This document shows positions 1 through 8,312 of a stretch of 44,619 nucleotides of DNA, in pieces. Each line of letters opens with the position of its first letter. The stretch's first letter is position 1. Source of the stretch: CAYVCP01 sp964450565 (GTDB lineage: Bacteria > Patescibacteriota > Minisyncoccia > Minisyncoccales > CG1-02-41-26); assembly GCA_964450565.1 (NCBI GenBank), contig CAYVCP010000002.1, forward strand, positions 1-44,619, read 5' to 3'. Made by a program: the position numbers and the translations under genes. Below the pieces are notes generated by a model. It made no database searches. It had not been told where the DNA came from and saw nothing but the letters and a program-made list of their open reading frames with translations.

Positions 1-290
1 CCCGTAATCATATTTTTAATATAATCAGCATGACCTGGGCAATCAATAAAAGCATAATGTCTTTTCTCTGTTTCAAATTCTGTGTGGCAAATATTAATAG
101 TCACTCCTCTTTCTTTCTCTTCTGGGGCTGAATCAATTTCATCAATTGACTTGTCTGATGCCTTAAAACCCTTTAGCTTAGCGTATTTTAAAATAGCTGC
201 TGTTAAAGTAGTTTTTCCATGATCTACGTGACCTATCGTACCAATATTTAAATGTGTTTTTGTTCTTTCGAACTTATCTTTTACAGCCAT
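1..290 (-). CDS. tuf: Elongation factor Tu, N-terminal part (cut by window edge)
   Basis: This is the GTPase that carries aminoacyl-tRNA to the ribosome. The first 96 codons are visible, starting at the ATG at 288-290. The P-loop GHVDHGKT lies at residues 20-27, switch I RGVTI at about 61-65 and the G3 motif DCPGH at 83-87. The rest of the gene lies beyond position 1. It follows fusA in the usual rpsL-rpsG-fusA-tuf order, with a Phd-like gene and a 135-nt spacer in between that contains its own promoter candidate. The identity is certain from the motifs; only the length is unknown. Confidence 0.97.
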   Translation of the reverse strand, partial: MAVKDKFERTKTHLNIGTIGHVDHGKTTLTAAILKYAKLKGFKASDKSIDEIDSAPEEKERGVTINICHTEFETEKRHYAFIDCPGHADYIKNMIT

Positions 291-393
291 GTTTTTTGTT
301 TTTGCAATTCTGAAAAAAATAATAAATTAGAGGAAAATAAAAATCTCTCTAATGTTATCATTTAATGTCAAAATTATTTTTTAACTTTCTTTT

Positions 394-421
394 ATATTAC
401 AAAATTAAAATTAAAAGTCAA
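394..421 (-). promoter_or_regulatory. Promoter candidate for tuf
   Basis: On the minus strand a -35 TTGACT (416-421) and a -10 TAATAT (394-399) are separated by 16 nt. Transcription from here would give tuf a leader of roughly 95 nt. That leader contains a weak TTAGAG/CTCTAA hairpin (327-352) followed by a T-rich run, possibly an attenuator. This would let tuf be expressed independently of the str operon. Confidence 0.5.
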
Positions 422-425
422 TACC

Positions 426-617
426 CTAAAAAGGCAAATCCTCTAAAGTTAGTTCTGTTTTCTCTTCTTCAATCTTCTCTTCTTTGACAATACTATTCCC
501 TGTCATTTTCTGATAATCATCAAAGGATATTAAAACTGCCATAGGTTTTCCATCTTCTATTAAAATCATTCTTTCTCCGTTACTTGGTGTAAATTGTTTA
601 ATCTTTTCAATTTCCAT
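426..617 (-). CDS. Phd/YefM-like antitoxin-type small protein
   Basis: A 63-aa protein starting at the ATG at 615-617, 1 nt after the fusA stop. A longer TTG-started version from 638 would overlap fusA. The core ILIEDGKPMAVLISFDDYQKM-type stretch matches the N-terminal DNA-binding fold of Phd/YefM antitoxins, which are repressors that neutralise a partner toxin. The C-terminal half is Lys/Glu-rich and ends in a short acidic tail. No toxin gene lies beside it: its neighbours are fusA and tuf. It may be an orphan antitoxin or a Phd-fold protein recruited to another job. The fold is a fair guess from the motif, and the function is unknown. Confidence 0.7.
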   Translation of the reverse strand: MEIEKIKQFTPSNGERMILIEDGKPMAVLISFDDYQKMTGNSIVKEEKIEEEKTELTLEDLPF

Positions 618-618
618 A

Positions 619-2706
619 CTAATTTCTTTTTCCTTCAATAATTTCGTTTGCTATATTTTGAGGCACTCTTTCATATTTTTCAAGCTCTATTGTAAAGTTA
701 CCTCTTCCTTGAGTCAAACTCCTTAAAGATGTTGCATAGCCAAATATTTCAGATAAAGGTACGCTACCCCTAATTACCTTAGAATTTTCTCTATCTTCTG
801 TCTCTTCAATTATACCCCTCCTACGATTCAAATCTCCAATAACATCTCCGAAAAATTCAGGCGGAATAGTAATTTCAATTTTCATAATGGGTTCTATTAA
901 AGAAGCTTGTGCTTTTCTAGCTCCACTTTGCAAAGCCATTGATGATGCAATTTTAAAAGCAACTTCAGAGGAATCCACATCATGGAAAGAACCATCGTAT
1001 AAAGTAACTTCCATATCAACCATAGGATAGCCAGCTATAATTCCCTTTGCCATTGCCTCTTTAATTCCTTTTTCACAAGGAGGAATAAACTCTTGTGGAA
1101 TTGCACCTCCCTTAATTTCATTTATAAACTTAAATCCCCCTCCTCTTTCTAAGGGTTTCATTTTAATTAAAACATGACCATATTGACCTCTTCCACCAGA
1201 TTGCTTAACATATTTTGACTCTGCTTGAGATGGAACAAAAATCGTTTCCTTATAAGCAACTTGTGGTTTTCCGATATTAGCCTCAATGTTAAATTCTCGT
1301 TTCATCCTATCAACCAAAATCTCAAGATGGAGTTCTCCCATTCCAGACATAATCGTTTCTCCTGTTTCTGAATCTTCTTTTATTCTAAAAGTAGGGTCCT
1401 CTTCGGAAAGCTTTTTTAAAGCCATAATTAGTTTTTCTTGATCCGCCTTTGTTTTTGGCTCAATCCTAATAGAAATAACAGGATCTGGAAACTCTAGTTT
1501 TTCTAATAAAATTGGATGTGCTTCATCACATAGAGTGTGCCCAGTACCTGTCTTTCTTAAGCCAACAGTAGCTGCAATATCACCAGCAAAAACTTCTTCT
1601 ATTTCTTTTCTATCATTAGAATGCATTCTCAAAATCCTTCCAATTCTCTCTTTCTCTCCTGTAATTGTATTAAGAGCATAAGAACCCTTTTTTAAATTTC
1701 CAGAATAAACCCTGAAATAAGCTAAAGAACCTACGAAAGGATCAGATGCTATCTTAAAGACTAAAGCAGAAAAAGGTTCAGTATCATTAGGATTTCTTGT
1801 AATCTCTTCTTCTGTAGTGGGATCCTGTCCCTTGGTTGCAGATAAATCAGTAGGAGAAGGTAAATACCAACAAACAGCGTCTAGTAATGGTTGAACTCCT
1901 TTATTTTTTAATGCAGAACCACAAAAAACAGGCACTAACTTAGCTTCTAAAACAGCTTTCCTTAAAACCTTTTTAATCTCTTGTGCCTCAATATTATGAC
2001 CTTCTAGAAACTTTTCTAATAAATTATTATCCTCTGCTGCTATTTTTTCAAGCATTTCGTTCCTCTTTTTTACCACATCTTCTTTCATGTTTTCAGGAAT
2101 TTCTTGTGTTTTAATATTTTCCCCCATTTGTCCTTCAAAATAAAGGGCTTTCTCTTCAATTAAATCAATAACACCCTCAAAATGCTCTGCTTCTCCTATG
2201 GGAATCTGGGTAGCAACAGCATTCTTGGTTAATTTATTTATGATACTTTTAAAACTATGTTCAAAACTAGCTCCCATTCTATCCATTTTATTAATAAAAC
2301 AAATTCTTGGCACTTTATAAGCATCCGCTTGTCTCCAAACAGTTTCTGACTGAGCTTCAACCCCAGCCACCCCATCAAACACAACAACAGCTCCATCTAA
2401 AACCCTCAAAGATCTTTGAACCTCTGCTGTAAAATCAATGTGCCCTGGGGTATCAATAACATTAATCCAGTAATCCTTGTTATCTGCTTTCCATAAACAA
2501 GTCGTGGCTGCTGAAGTAATAGTAATGCCTCTTTCTTTTTCTTACTCCATCCAATCCATAATAGCGGCCCCCTCGTGAACTTCTCCTATTTTATGACTTA
2601 TGCCCGTGTAAAATAAAATACGCTCTGAAACCGTTGTCTTACCAGCATCAATATGAGCTATAATCCCGATATCTCTTACGTCTTCAATTTTACATTCTCT
2701 AGGCAT
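619..2706 (-). CDS. fusA: Elongation factor G, interrupted by an in-frame TAA at codon 55
   Basis: EF-G is the GTPase that drives ribosomal translocation. Reading from the ATG at 2704-2706 gives 695 residues, the normal family length. The P-loop AHIDAGKTT lies at about residues 17-25, followed by RGITI, DTPGHIDF and NKMD, and all later domains are intact up to a TAG at 619-621. Codon 55 (2542-2544) is TAA in the switch I region, where EF-G normally has Gln in DWMEQE. One C-to-T change explains it. TAA is an ordinary stop in neighbouring genes. Because EF-G is essential, a sequencing or assembly error or a strain polymorphism is the likeliest cause. An internal ATG at 2407-2409 would give a protein lacking the G-domain core. 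Confidence 0.93.
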
Positions 2707-2709
2707 TTT

Positions 2710-3174
2710 TTATTTAGCTAAATAAGCAAAAGCTTTATTAGCTTGAGCCATTTTATGCATATTAATTTTCTTTTTCACTGCTTCACCCTCTCCCTTAGAG
2801 GCAAGTAATAACTCTTCAGCTAACTTGCTTTTCATTGGTTTTCCTTTTCTTGATGTAGCAATAGCGATAATCCATCTTATAGCCAGACTCATTGATCTTT
2901 TCTCTATAACTTCTCTGGGAACCTGATAAGTCGCTCCCCCAACTCTTTGGGGTCTTACTTCAACTCTTGGAGCCACCTCACGAAGAGCTTTTTCAAATAT
3001 TCCCAATGGTTCTTGTTTAGTTTTTTGATAAATTTCAGCAAAGGCATCATAAACAATCTTTTCAGCTGTTGTTTTTTTACCTTCTTCCATTATTTTATTA
3101 ATAAATCTAGTGACTAAAATATTTTCAAATTTAGTATCCGGAATTATTCCTCTTTGTTTAAATTTCTGTGACAT
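2710..3174 (-). CDS. rpsG: 30S ribosomal protein S7
   Basis: A 154-aa primary 16S rRNA-binding protein that nucleates assembly of the 30S head. The conserved run RVEVRPQRVGGATYQVP and the C-terminal KKKINMHKMAQANKAFAYL identify it. Its ATG overlaps the rpsL stop by one base (TAATG), and fusA begins 3 nt after its stop, so the three genes are one translationally coupled unit. Confidence 0.98.
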   Translation of the reverse strand: MSQKFKQRGIIPDTKFENILVTRFINKIMEEGKKTTAEKIVYDAFAEIYQKTKQEPLGIFEKALREVAPRVEVRPQRVGGATYQVPREVIEKRSMSLAIRWIIAIATSRKGKPMKSKLAEELLLASKGEGEAVKKKINMHKMAQANKAFAYLAK

Positions 3175-3593
3175 TATTTTTTACTCTTTTCTTTTTTAGT
3201 TCCATATTTTGATCGTGATTGTTTTCTTCCTTCAACCCCATTCGTATCCAAGGGACCTCTAACAATATGATATCTTACACCTGGTAAATCTTTCACCCTT
3301 CCCCCTCTTATTAAAACCATTGAATGTTCCCGAAGAGTATGTCCTTCTCCTGGAATGTAAGCTGTAACTTCTCTCCCATTAGATAGCTTAACCCTAGCTA
3401 CTTTTCTTAAAGCAGAATTAGGTTTTTTAGGGGTTGCTGTAAAAACTTTAGTACAAATGCCTCTCTTAAAAGGAGAGGGGTACTTTCTAGGTCTGTTTGT
3501 TAAAACATTAAAACCAAAAGTAAGCCCCATCATTTTGGACTTCTTTTTAATTATTTTCCTTTTCTTTTTTATTAATTGATGAATTGTAGGCAT
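3174..3593 (-). CDS. rpsL: 30S ribosomal protein S12 (long form)
   Basis: A 139-aa decoding-centre protein and the first gene of the str operon. The universal stretches TPKKPNSALRKVARV, EVTAYIPGEGH and VKDLPGVRYHIVRG are present. Compared with the 124-aa form in E. coli there is an insertion of about 14 residues after the N-terminal basic segment (around residues 22-38), as also seen in Firmicutes-type S12. A strong promoter lies just upstream. Confidence 0.98.
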   Translation of the reverse strand: MPTIHQLIKKKRKIIKKKSKMMGLTFGFNVLTNRPRKYPSPFKRGICTKVFTATPKKPNSALRKVARVKLSNGREVTAYIPGEGHTLREHSMVLIRGGRVKDLPGVRYHIVRGPLDTNGVEGRKQSRSKYGTKKEKSKK

Positions 3594-3619
3594 AAATAAA
3601 AAAATACACTTTCAGCAAA

Positions 3620-3648
3620 ATAGTAGCAGATAAAAAAAATAATGTCAA
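3620..3648 (-). promoter_or_regulatory. str operon promoter
   Basis: A consensus -35 TTGACA (3643-3648) is followed, 17 nt later, by -10 TACTAT (3620-3625) on the minus strand. This places the start of transcription about 20 nt before the rpsL ATG. Nothing else in the 58-nt spacer competes with it. Confidence 0.75.
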
Positions 3649-3651
3649 TTC

Positions 3652-4266
3652 TTAGAAAGCAGGAAAACCTACCACCATCAAGCCATAAAGAGGTCTTACT
3701 ACAAAAGGCACAAGAATGTACTGCATTAAAAGCACTGCTATAAGGATTGAAGCAAAAGGATTTCTCATTAAGGTTGTTTTTAATTGATGAGATTTTAGAA
3801 ATCTAAAGAGAATATGAGATCCGTCAAGGGGTGGAATTGGAATTAAATTAAAAACACACAAAACAATATTTAACTGAATAAAAATCAGGAAGAAATTTAA
3901 TAATCCAGGATTTCCAATGTTAAACACTCTTATTATAAGAGCCATAAAAAGAGCTAAGAATAAATTAGAAAGAGGTCCTGCCAAAGCAATTAACATTGGT
4001 CCTTTTTTCTTATCTTTTAGGTTAAGTGGATTGAATGGTACGGGTTTTCCCCAACCAAAGCCAATTATTAAAATAAAAAACATTCCTATTGGGTCTATGT
4101 GTTTCAAAGGATTCAAACTTAATCTCCCCACCATTCTCGGAGTTTTATCTCCCAAAATATCAATGGCTTGAGCATGAGCATATTCATGTATCGTAAAAGC
4201 AAACAATATAGAAATGGCTGCCATTAAATAAGTTATCGGATCTTGTAATAATAAGTTTATCATCAT
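3652..4266 (-). CDS. Site-2 protease family (M50) membrane metalloprotease
   Basis: A zinc protease that cuts within membranes. The zinc motif HEYAH follows the first membrane helix. GPLSNLFLALFMALI and the second metal ligand region NLIPIPPLDGSH are typical of M50. Several further hydrophobic helices complete a protein of about 204 aa, the short form without a PDZ domain. An upstream in-frame ATG at 4303-4305 exists, but it falls inside the divergent rpmB promoter, so the tandem ATGs at 4261-4266 are preferred. The gene is convergent with nothing and runs up to the str promoter. Confidence 0.88.
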   Translation of the reverse strand: MMINLLLQDPITYLMAAISILFAFTIHEYAHAQAIDILGDKTPRMVGRLSLNPLKHIDPIGMFFILIIGFGWGKPVPFNPLNLKDKKKGPMLIALAGPLSNLFLALFMALIIRVFNIGNPGLLNFFLIFIQLNIVLCVFNLIPIPPLDGSHILFRFLKSHQLKTTLMRNPFASILIAVLLMQYILVPFVVRPLYGLMVVGFPAF

Positions 4267-4292
4267 ATGTACATATAAAATAACATAAAAAT

Positions 4293-4320
4293 TTGCAAAA
4301 CTCAAAAAAAAGTGTATTAT
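4293..4320 (+). promoter_or_regulatory. rpmB promoter
   Basis: -35 TTGCAA (4293-4298), a 16-nt spacer and -10 TATTAT (4315-4320). The ATG at 4332 is only 11 nt past the -10, so the transcript would have at most a few untranslated bases, and no Shine-Dalgarno sequence is visible. Confidence 0.65.
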
Positions 4321-4331
4321 GAAATAAAATT

Positions 4332-4553
4332 ATGGCTAAAGAATGTGCAATATGTAAAAAGGGATCAAGGGTTTTCGGAAGAAGAAGTAAGTTAAGGGGA
4401 AAATATAATCCTACGGTGAAAGTAAGAAAATATCCAAACCTACAAACACTTGATGTACCAGAAAATGTCTCGCATAAAAAATTTAAACCCTTTAAGGGAA
4501 AACGTGTTTTGGCTTGTTGTAAGTGTATTAAAACTCTCGCCAAGCCTAAATAA
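4332..4553 (+). CDS. rpmB: 50S ribosomal protein L28, zinc-ribbon form
   Basis: A 73-aa large-subunit protein. It begins MAKECAICKKGSRVFGRRSK and retains the L28 pattern of basic residues and the RKYPNLQTL-like strand. Cys pairs CAIC (residues 5-8) and CCKC (around 62-65) make a four-cysteine zinc ribbon, the C+ form of L28. It is monocistronic, with its own promoter and terminator. Confidence 0.93.
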   Translation: MAKECAICKKGSRVFGRRSKLRGKYNPTVKVRKYPNLQTLDVPENVSHKKFKPFKGKRVLACCKCIKTLAKPK

Positions 4554-4600
4554 AATAGTTATTTTCCCTTACAATTCTCACTATAAAGAAAGCGAACAAG

Positions 4601-4628
4601 AACCACGGATTTTTGCCGTGGTTTTTGA
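4601..4628 (+). terminator. Rho-independent terminator of rpmB
   Basis: Stem AACCACGG (4601-4608) pairs with CCGTGGTT (4616-4623) around an ATTTTTG loop and is followed by a T-rich tail. The -35 region of the next gene overlaps this hairpin. Confidence 0.85.
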
Positions 4629-4641
4629 TTAATGCTAAAAT
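4613..4641 (+). promoter_or_regulatory. Hydrogenase operon promoter overlapping the rpmB terminator
   Basis: -35 TTGCCG (4613-4618) sits inside the terminator hairpin, with a 17-nt spacer and an extended -10, TG-C-TAAAAT (4633-4641). The ATG at 4647 is 5 nt after the -10, so the mRNA would be leaderless. Confidence 0.55.
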
Positions 4642-4646
4642 AAAAA

Positions 4647-5606
4647 ATGGATATTATATTAAAATTAAAAAAAGCTAATCTAAAAGGAAGGAGCGGAAGT
4701 AATTTTCCTACCTATCTAAAATGGGAGGCAGTTAAAAAGCAAAAAGCAAATTCTAAATATGTAATTTGTAACGCTTCTGAAGGAGAACCTCTTGTTAAAA
4801 AAGATTATTTTATTTTAAAAAAATACAAAGAAGAGGTAATAGAGGGAATAATGTTAGCCTTAAAAACAGTTCATGCTAAAACAGCTATCATTTATATCAA
4901 TAAAACATACTATGATGAGTTTAAAGAAGATTTAATAAAACTTACAAAAAATCTTCCCATAGAACTTTTTGAAAAACCAAAAGGATATTTATGTGGCGAA
5001 GAAACTTGTCTACTAAATGTTATTGAGGGAAAAGAAAAAATACCAAGACCAAAACCTCCTTTTCCAACAGAAAAAGGACTCTATGGAAAACCGACATTAA
5101 TTAATAATGTAGAAACTTTCTATTACGTCAATCAAATAAATAAAAAGGAATATCTTAATACAAAATTCTATTCAATTATTGGCCCTAAAACAGGGGTATT
5201 TGAATTGTCTATAGATTTAACGATCAAAGAAATTTTAGAACAAACAGGCAATATGCCTAAATACGATTTCTTTTTACAAGTTGGAGGAGGAGCTGTAGGA
5301 GAGATAATGCTTAAAAAAGAAATAGGAAAACCATTGAGAGGATTGGGATCAATTATCGTTTTTGATAAAGAAAAAACAAACGTTTTAGATCTAATGAAGC
5401 AATGGGCATCTTTCTTTGCCAAAGAAAATTGTGATAGGTGTACTCCTTGTAGAGAAGGAGCCTATAGAATAAAGGAAATGTTGGAACAAAAAATAGATAA
5501 AAAGATATTAAGGGATATTTTCTTTATTTTAGAAAATGCGAGCTTATGTCCATTTGGTAAATCATTACCAGTGCCATTTAAGACAGCTATTAAAAAACTA
5601 TTATGA
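4647..5606 (+). CDS. NuoF/HydB-like flavoprotein subunit of [FeFe] hydrogenase
   Basis: A 319-aa NAD(P)H/FMN-binding electron-transfer subunit like the core of HndC/HydB/NuoF. The glycine-rich FMN motif GRSGSNFPT is at residues 14-22 and GEET at about 117-120. A CxxCxxC plus distant Cys set (262, 265, 268, 301) would hold a [4Fe-4S] cluster. It is much shorter than HndC/HydB (about 480-600 aa): it lacks the N-terminal thioredoxin-like part and the C-terminal 2x[4Fe-4S] domain. It overlaps hydA by 4 nt (ATGA). No NuoE/HndA gene accompanies it. It likely passes electrons between NAD(P)H and HydA. Confidence 0.88.
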   Translation: MDIILKLKKANLKGRSGSNFPTYLKWEAVKKQKANSKYVICNASEGEPLVKKDYFILKKYKEEVIEGIMLALKTVHAKTAIIYINKTYYDEFKEDLIKLTKNLPIELFEKPKGYLCGEETCLLNVIEGKEKIPRPKPPFPTEKGLYGKPTLINNVETFYYVNQINKKEYLNTKFYSIIGPKTGVFELSIDLTIKEILEQTGNMPKYDFFLQVGGGAVGEIMLKKEIGKPLRGLGSIIVFDKEKTNVLDLMKQWASFFAKENCDRCTPCREGAYRIKEMLEQKIDKKILRDIFFILENASLCPFGKSLPVPFKTAIKKLL

Positions 5607-7258
5607 AAATAGCGATAAACCAAAAGGAATTCTCTGTAAGAAAAGGACAAACCATTATGCAGATATGCAAAGATAATAAAATATTTATCCCATCTCTTTG
5701 TCATCATTCTGATTTAAAAGATGAACCGAATTGCAGAATATGTATGGTTGAAATTGAAGGAAAGGGTTTTGTCCCTGCCTGTTCCACTGAGATCACAGAA
5801 GGAATGCATATTTTTACAGAATCAGATGAAATTAAAAAAATAAGAAAAACAAACTTAGAATTACTTTTTGCTCAACATCAGGAAAAATGTAGCGATTGTA
5901 TTTTTAGTTTTAATTGCACTCTTTTAAGGTTGGCAAAAAGGTATAAAGCAAACATCTCAAGGTTTAAAGATAGAAAAACAGAATACCCGGTAAAAACAAT
6001 GGGGCCTAGTTTAATATTTGACTCTTCTAAATGCATTGATTGTAGAAATTGTGTTGAAATATGCCAAAAACAAGGAGTAGGACATTTAGCATTAGAAAAA
6101 CGAGGTGATTTTTTTGAAATTGTAGAAACAGAAAATCCGTGTATTTATTGTGGTCAATGCATAACCCATTGTCCTGTCGGAGCGTTTGAAGAAAAGGGAG
6201 GGTTTGAGGATATAGAAAAAACATTGAAAAGAAAAGATAAATTTGTTGTTTTTCAATTCGCTCCTTCAATTAGGACAAGCATTGGAGAAGAGTTTGACAT
6301 GGATTATGGAGAAGTGGTAACAGAAAAATTAGTAGCTGGAATCAAAGCATTAGGGGTAGATAAAGTATTTGACGTTTCTATTGGAGCTGATTTTACGACG
6401 AAAGAAGAAGCAAAAGAATTAATAGAACGATTAGAAAAAAAAGAAAATCTACCCATGTTCACCTCTTGTTGCCCTGCTTGGGTAAGATTCATTGAATGCT
6501 ATTATCCAGAACTGATACCTAATTTAACCAGTGTAAAATCTCCTCATATTATTTTGGGAAGTTTAATAAAAGAACACTATGCTAGTAAAATAGATACCAC
6601 AAACATTGTCGTTATCTCTGTAATGCCTTGTGTTGCTAAAAAATACGAAATCACAAGAGAAGAATTAAAGGTAGACGGGATTAAACCAGTTGATTATGTG
6701 CTTACAACAAGAGAACTGGCTTTTCTCTTTAAAAAGCATAAGATTAATTTAAGGAAAATTAGGAATAGAAAACCCGATAGCTCTTTTGGAATTGCTTCAG
6801 GAGCTGGTATTATTTATGGAGCTTCAGGAGGAGTTATGGAATCATCCCTAAGAACAGCTCTGTGGGAATTAAAAGGAAAAAAAATAGCCAAATTAGAATT
6901 TAAAGAAATTAGGGGAGAACAGGGATATAAAGAAGCAGAAATAGAAAACATAAAAGTTGCTGTAATAAATGGAATAGGAAATGCAAAGAAAATGATAGAA
7001 AATAATCTAAAGCAATATGATTATGTTGAAGTAATGGCTTGTTTTGGAGGATGTATTGGAGGGGGCGGACAACCGGTACCAACTGATAAAATAATAAGAG
7101 AAAAAAGGGCACAAAGTCTTTTTAGTATAGATAAAAAACAAAAGATAAGATTAGCTCACAAAAATCCAATTATAGATAAAGTTTATAAAACAATTTTAAA
7201 AAATGATAAAAAAATTAAACAAATTTGTCATACAAAATATTTTAACAGAAAAATATGA
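5603..7258 (+). CDS. hydA: [FeFe] hydrogenase catalytic subunit
   Basis: A 551-aa H2-forming or H2-oxidising enzyme. An N-terminal [2Fe-2S] domain uses Cys 33, 44, 47 and 60. The His-Cys [4Fe-4S] site is H92, C96, C99, C105. Two [4Fe-4S] clusters use C144/147/150/154 and C180/183/186/190. The H-cluster motifs are complete: TSCCPAW (287-293), MPCVAKKYE (from 341) and ACFGGCIGGGGQP (479-491), with the small-subunit-type tail after them. This domain order is that of NADP-reducing or bifurcating HndD/HydA enzymes. It is translationally coupled to both neighbours by ATGA overlaps. The maturases HydE, HydF and HydG are not in this window. Confidence 0.97.
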   Translation: MKIAINQKEFSVRKGQTIMQICKDNKIFIPSLCHHSDLKDEPNCRICMVEIEGKGFVPACSTEITEGMHIFTESDEIKKIRKTNLELLFAQHQEKCSDCIFSFNCTLLRLAKRYKANISRFKDRKTEYPVKTMGPSLIFDSSKCIDCRNCVEICQKQGVGHLALEKRGDFFEIVETENPCIYCGQCITHCPVGAFEEKGGFEDIEKTLKRKDKFVVFQFAPSIRTSIGEEFDMDYGEVVTEKLVAGIKALGVDKVFDVSIGADFTTKEEAKELIERLEKKENLPMFTSCCPAWVRFIECYYPELIPNLTSVKSPHIILGSLIKEHYASKIDTTNIVVISVMPCVAKKYEITREELKVDGIKPVDYVLTTRELAFLFKKHKINLRKIRNRKPDSSFGIASGAGIIYGASGGVMESSLRTALWELKGKKIAKLEFKEIRGEQGYKEAEIENIKVAVINGIGNAKKMIENNLKQYDYVEVMACFGGCIGGGGQPVPTDKIIREKRAQSLFSIDKKQKIRLAHKNPIIDKVYKTILKNDKKIKQICHTKYFNRKI

Positions 7259-7752
7259 AAACAAAAACATTATCCATTGATCTTAGTTCTGCTATAATTT
7301 TTGTCGCCCTTTTATCTATAGCTAGCATATTGCCTCTTTTTCATAATCAAATCATAACAGGCCCCCTTGTTAATGCTGTTTTATTTTTAGCAGTCATTTT
7401 AGCTGGAACACAAAACGCCATACTAATTGGTTTAATCCCAAGTATTATTGCTATCTCAACAGGATTATTGCCCTCTGCTTTATCCCCTACCGTCCCTTTT
7501 ATAATGATTTCCAATACATTACTTGTTTTATCCTTTAGTTATTTTAAAGACAAAAACTATTGGTTGGGTGTTGTTCTATCAAGTTTCTTAAAATTCTTCT
7601 TTCTGTTCGCAACAAGCTCAATCGTAATAAACTTACTTGTAAAAAAAGAACTAAGCTCAAAAGTAGCTTCTATGCTTTCTCTGCCCCAACTAATTACAGC
7701 TCTTGCTGGTGGTTTCTTAGCTTTCATATTCTTAAAAACTCTCAAGAAATGA
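7255..7752 (+). CDS. Hydrogenase-linked membrane protein, ECF transporter S-component-like
   Basis: A 165-aa very hydrophobic protein with about five membrane helices and short loops (GTQNAILIGLIPS, FKDKNYW). Size and pattern resemble the substrate-binding S components of ECF transporters. Its start overlaps the hydA stop by 4 nt, so it is made together with the hydrogenase. Similar membrane proteins are often annotated as iron hydrogenase in related genomes only because of that neighbourhood. No catalytic or metal motif is visible. A role in anchoring the enzyme or in supplying a cofactor is a guess. Confidence 0.6.
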   Translation: MKTKTLSIDLSSAIIFVALLSIASILPLFHNQIITGPLVNAVLFLAVILAGTQNAILIGLIPSIIAISTGLLPSALSPTVPFIMISNTLLVLSFSYFKDKNYWLGVVLSSFLKFFFLFATSSIVINLLVKKELSSKVASMLSLPQLITALAGGFLAFIFLKTLKK

Positions 7753-7784
7753 AATAAAAAACAGAGAAAGGTTGTAATAATATT

Positions 7785-8312
7785 ATGAAAACAGATGAAG
7801 AAATAGCACAATTAGTTCAATCTGGTAATTTTGAATTATTTGAGATATTAGTGCAGAGATATGAAGCAAAAATAAAAAGATACTCAAGAAAATTTCTTTT
7901 TAAAAACGAAGAAGCTAAAGACGCCTTACAAGATATCTTTATTAAAGCTTATAAAAATATTAATAGCTTTGATTCTAAGCAAAAATTTTCTCCTTGGATT
8001 TATAGGATAGCGCATAATGAATTAATTAATGCGATAAAAAAAAGAAAAAAAACTTTTCCCCTACCAGATCTTGACACTTTTTTACCCTCTTATGAAAAAA
8101 GAGAGTATGAGTCAAACAAAGCGACAAAAGAAATTATTAATAAATCCTTAAATAGTTTAGAGGTAAAATATAAAGAAGTAATTGTGCTTTATTATCAAGA
8201 GTCTCTTTCTTACAAAGAAATTGCTGATGTTTTACAAATACCAATATCAACAGTTGGAGTTAGACTAAAAAGAGCAAAAAAAATAATTAAACAAACATAT
8301 GACACTATCTAA
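7785..8312 (+). CDS. ECF-type RNA polymerase sigma factor
   Basis: A 175-aa sigma-70 family factor of group 4. Region 2 is seen in EAKDALQDIFIKAYKNI and SPWIYRIAHNELINAIKKRKK. Region 4 is the helix-turn-helix SYKEIADVLQIPISTVGVRLKRAKKII near the C terminus. There is no region 3 or 1.1. The following membrane protein overlaps it by 14 nt, the usual layout for a sigma factor and its membrane regulator. Confidence 0.92.
   Translation: MKTDEEIAQLVQSGNFELFEILVQRYEAKIKRYSRKFLFKNEEAKDALQDIFIKAYKNINSFDSKQKFSPWIYRIAHNELINAIKKRKKTFPLPDLDTFLPSYEKREYESNKATKEIINKSLNSLEVKYKEVIVLYYQESLSYKEIADVLQIPISTVGVRLKRAKKIIKQTYDTI

Noticed and set aside
2542..2544. Reassigned genetic code (TAA as Gln, or a UGA-recoded CPR lineage)
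   Set aside because: TAA, TAG and TGA all end intact neighbouring genes at family-typical lengths, so one TAA in fusA does not support recoding.
7255..7752. Calling the membrane protein an iron hydrogenase
   Set aside because: It has no cysteine motifs or cofactor sites; only its position next to hydA links it to hydrogenase.
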